Positions 13,757 through 14,761 of a stretch of DNA of 14,761 nucleotides are shown here, in pieces. The stretch is from Deltaproteobacteria bacterium. GTDB taxonomy: Bacteria > Desulfobacterota > Desulfarculia > Adiutricales > Adiutricaceae. Position 1 is the first letter of the stretch, and each line of letters opens with the position of its first letter. The notes below the pieces were generated by a model, which was given only the letters and a program-made list of their open reading frames with translations, had not been told where the DNA came from and ran no database searches. The DNA is taken from positions 1-14,761 of the forward strand of contig JAIRNQ010000143.1 in NCBI GenBank assembly GCA_031257955.1, read 5' to 3'. Both the position numbers and the translations under genes were made by a program.

Positions 13757-14731
13757 TTAGCGATTTCTGTTAACCGTGTATTCGGTCAGCCTCTCCAGAT
13801 CTTGTCTAGCTTGGCTTTCCGGGATATTCGCGAGCGACGACGCGGCCAGCTCGGCCAGGGCTTCGGCCTGTTTTTGGGCCGCCTCGATGCCGCCGGCTTT
13901 GTCCACCAAGGCCACGGCCTCGGTTTTTTCCTCGGCCGTCGGGGCGACCAAGGAACCCAAGGTTAGGAGTCTGGCCAGTTCATCCCCGGTCAGGTTCTCC
14001 CGGGCCAAAATAAAGGGAAGGGTTATCCGGCCTTCTTCAAGGTCCTGGCCCACCGGCTTTCCCAGCTTATCGGGGTCGGCCTGGTAGTCCAGTATGTCGT
14101 CCTTAATCTGAAATGACAAGCCGGTCAAGCGCCCGTAATATCTAAGGGACATCAACTGATCGTTGGGGGCGCCGTTTAGGGCGGCCGCCGACCAGGAGAC
14201 CCCTTCGATCAAATGGGCCGTCTTGTGCATGATGATTTCTATGTATTCGCCTTTATCGAGCTCGACATTGTTTTTGGCCTTAAGCTCCCAAAGCTCCCCC
14301 AGGCTAAGGTCTTTTATTACCTCGGCCATGATCTCGGCCACGTCGAAGTTTTTTTTGGTCAGGGCCAGCAGGGAGGCCTTGGCCAGGAGATAATCGGCGG
14401 CCATGATGGTTTCCGGGATGCCAAAAATATGGTGCGCCGCCGGCCGTCCCCTTCTGGTATCGGCCTGATCGACTATGTCGTCGTGAAGGAGCGAGGCCAT
14501 GTGCAGAAATTCAAACGTCGTTGATAAACGCAAGATCTCTTCGTCTATCTCCCCTCCCAAAGCGCTGTGACAGAGGCAGAAAATCAAGGGCCTGAGCCTC
14601 TTTCCGCCGCCCATGAAGTTATACATCGACACCTCGCCGAGGATGGAACTATCCTCGATCAAGATGCCCTTCATGGTCTCGTTTATACGCTCCGTCAAGG
14701 GAGATAGAGAAGTTAAAAGATCTTCGGTCAT
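13757..14731 (-). CDS. Long-chain all-trans polyprenyl diphosphate synthase
   Basis: A 324-residue class I isoprenyl synthase, the usual length for IspB-type octaprenyl or related synthases. It condenses isopentenyl diphosphate onto an allylic primer to make the side chain of menaquinone or ubiquinone. Visible motifs: GGGKRLRP at 41-48 (substrate-binding Lys and Arg), the first Asp-rich motif DDIVD at 84-88 with RRGRPA after it, HKT at 169-171, the second Asp-rich motif DDILD at 211-215, and GQDLEEGRITLPF at 228-240. The residue five before the first Asp motif is Ala79, small, which fits a long-chain product; short-chain enzymes carry aromatics there. The ATG at 14731 has no clear Shine-Dalgarno and the frame stays open to the window edge, so the true start could lie upstream. 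Which quinone is made cannot be told. Confidence 0.92.
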   Translation of the reverse strand: MTEDLLTSLSPLTERINETMKGILIEDSSILGEVSMYNFMGGGKRLRPLIFCLCHSALGGEIDEEILRLSTTFEFLHMASLLHDDIVDQADTRRGRPAAHHIFGIPETIMAADYLLAKASLLALTKKNFDVAEIMAEVIKDLSLGELWELKAKNNVELDKGEYIEIIMHKTAHLIEGVSWSAAALNGAPNDQLMSLRYYGRLTGLSFQIKDDILDYQADPDKLGKPVGQDLEEGRITLPFILARENLTGDELARLLTLGSLVAPTAEEKTEAVALVDKAGGIEAAQKQAEALAELAASSLANIPESQARQDLERLTEYTVNRNR

Positions 14732-14761
14732 ATCGGCGACAACCCAAGGGATATCCCTAGC

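Noticed and set aside
14747..14758. Perfect palindrome AGGGATATCCCT before the polyprenyl synthase
   Set aside because: A single 12-bp palindrome at the window edge has too little context to be called an operator or restriction-related site.

Overview
The window reads as a chromosomal segment of an anaerobic, diderm, moderately GC-rich bacterium, most likely from the Desulfobacterota (the old Deltaproteobacteria). The evidence is a DUF3786 protein and a TIGR04076-type protein (both families I know mainly from anaerobes), a fused CoaBC, a long-chain polyprenyl diphosphate synthase, an outer-membrane lipoprotein and a classical type V autotransporter. This is inference from protein families. 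There is no rRNA or marker gene to settle it, and I found no tRNA, CRISPR array, transposase or phage gene.

Layout, left to right. (1) 1-2992, minus strand: a serine hydrolase of the class C beta-lactamase fold, cut by the window edge and starting at a TTG, lies immediately downstream of a membrane-anchored M23 peptidase with an unusually long disordered cytoplasmic N-terminus. The two genes overlap by a few bases and look translationally coupled. (2) 2993-3654: non-coding, with a candidate promoter and a 35-bp x3 tandem repeat. (3) 3655-4419, minus: a DUF3786 protein whose leader carries a 32-bp x3 tandem repeat behind an extended -10 promoter. (4) 4600-4647: a strong intrinsic terminator. 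(5) 4670-9037, minus: a giant autotransporter with a beta-helix-like passenger built around twelve GGG-x-x-G motifs and a C-terminal beta-barrel. The passenger DNA is AT-rich while the barrel DNA is GC-rich. (6) 9038-10004: a divergent regulatory region with a 63-bp inverted repeat that could fold as a pseudoknot. (7) 10005-10490, plus: ssb, the only plus-strand gene. (8) 10565-10661: two back-to-back hairpins and a G-quadruplex motif separate ssb from the convergent coaBC. (9) 10727-14731, minus: coaBC, a small lipoprotein with its own promoter, a TIGR04076 protein preceded by a 16-bp-period repeat array, and a polyprenyl synthase.

Functionally this is mostly a housekeeping neighbourhood: cell-wall remodelling (M23 and serine hydrolase), coenzyme A synthesis (coaBC), quinone or undecaprenyl-type lipid synthesis (polyprenyl synthase) and DNA maintenance (ssb). 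A large, compositionally mosaic surface protein is inserted into it. The least-explained material is the set of three different short tandem arrays (16, 32 and 35 bp) in three intergenic regions, the structured element in front of the autotransporter, and the autotransporter passenger itself. None of these proves a new system from sequence alone.
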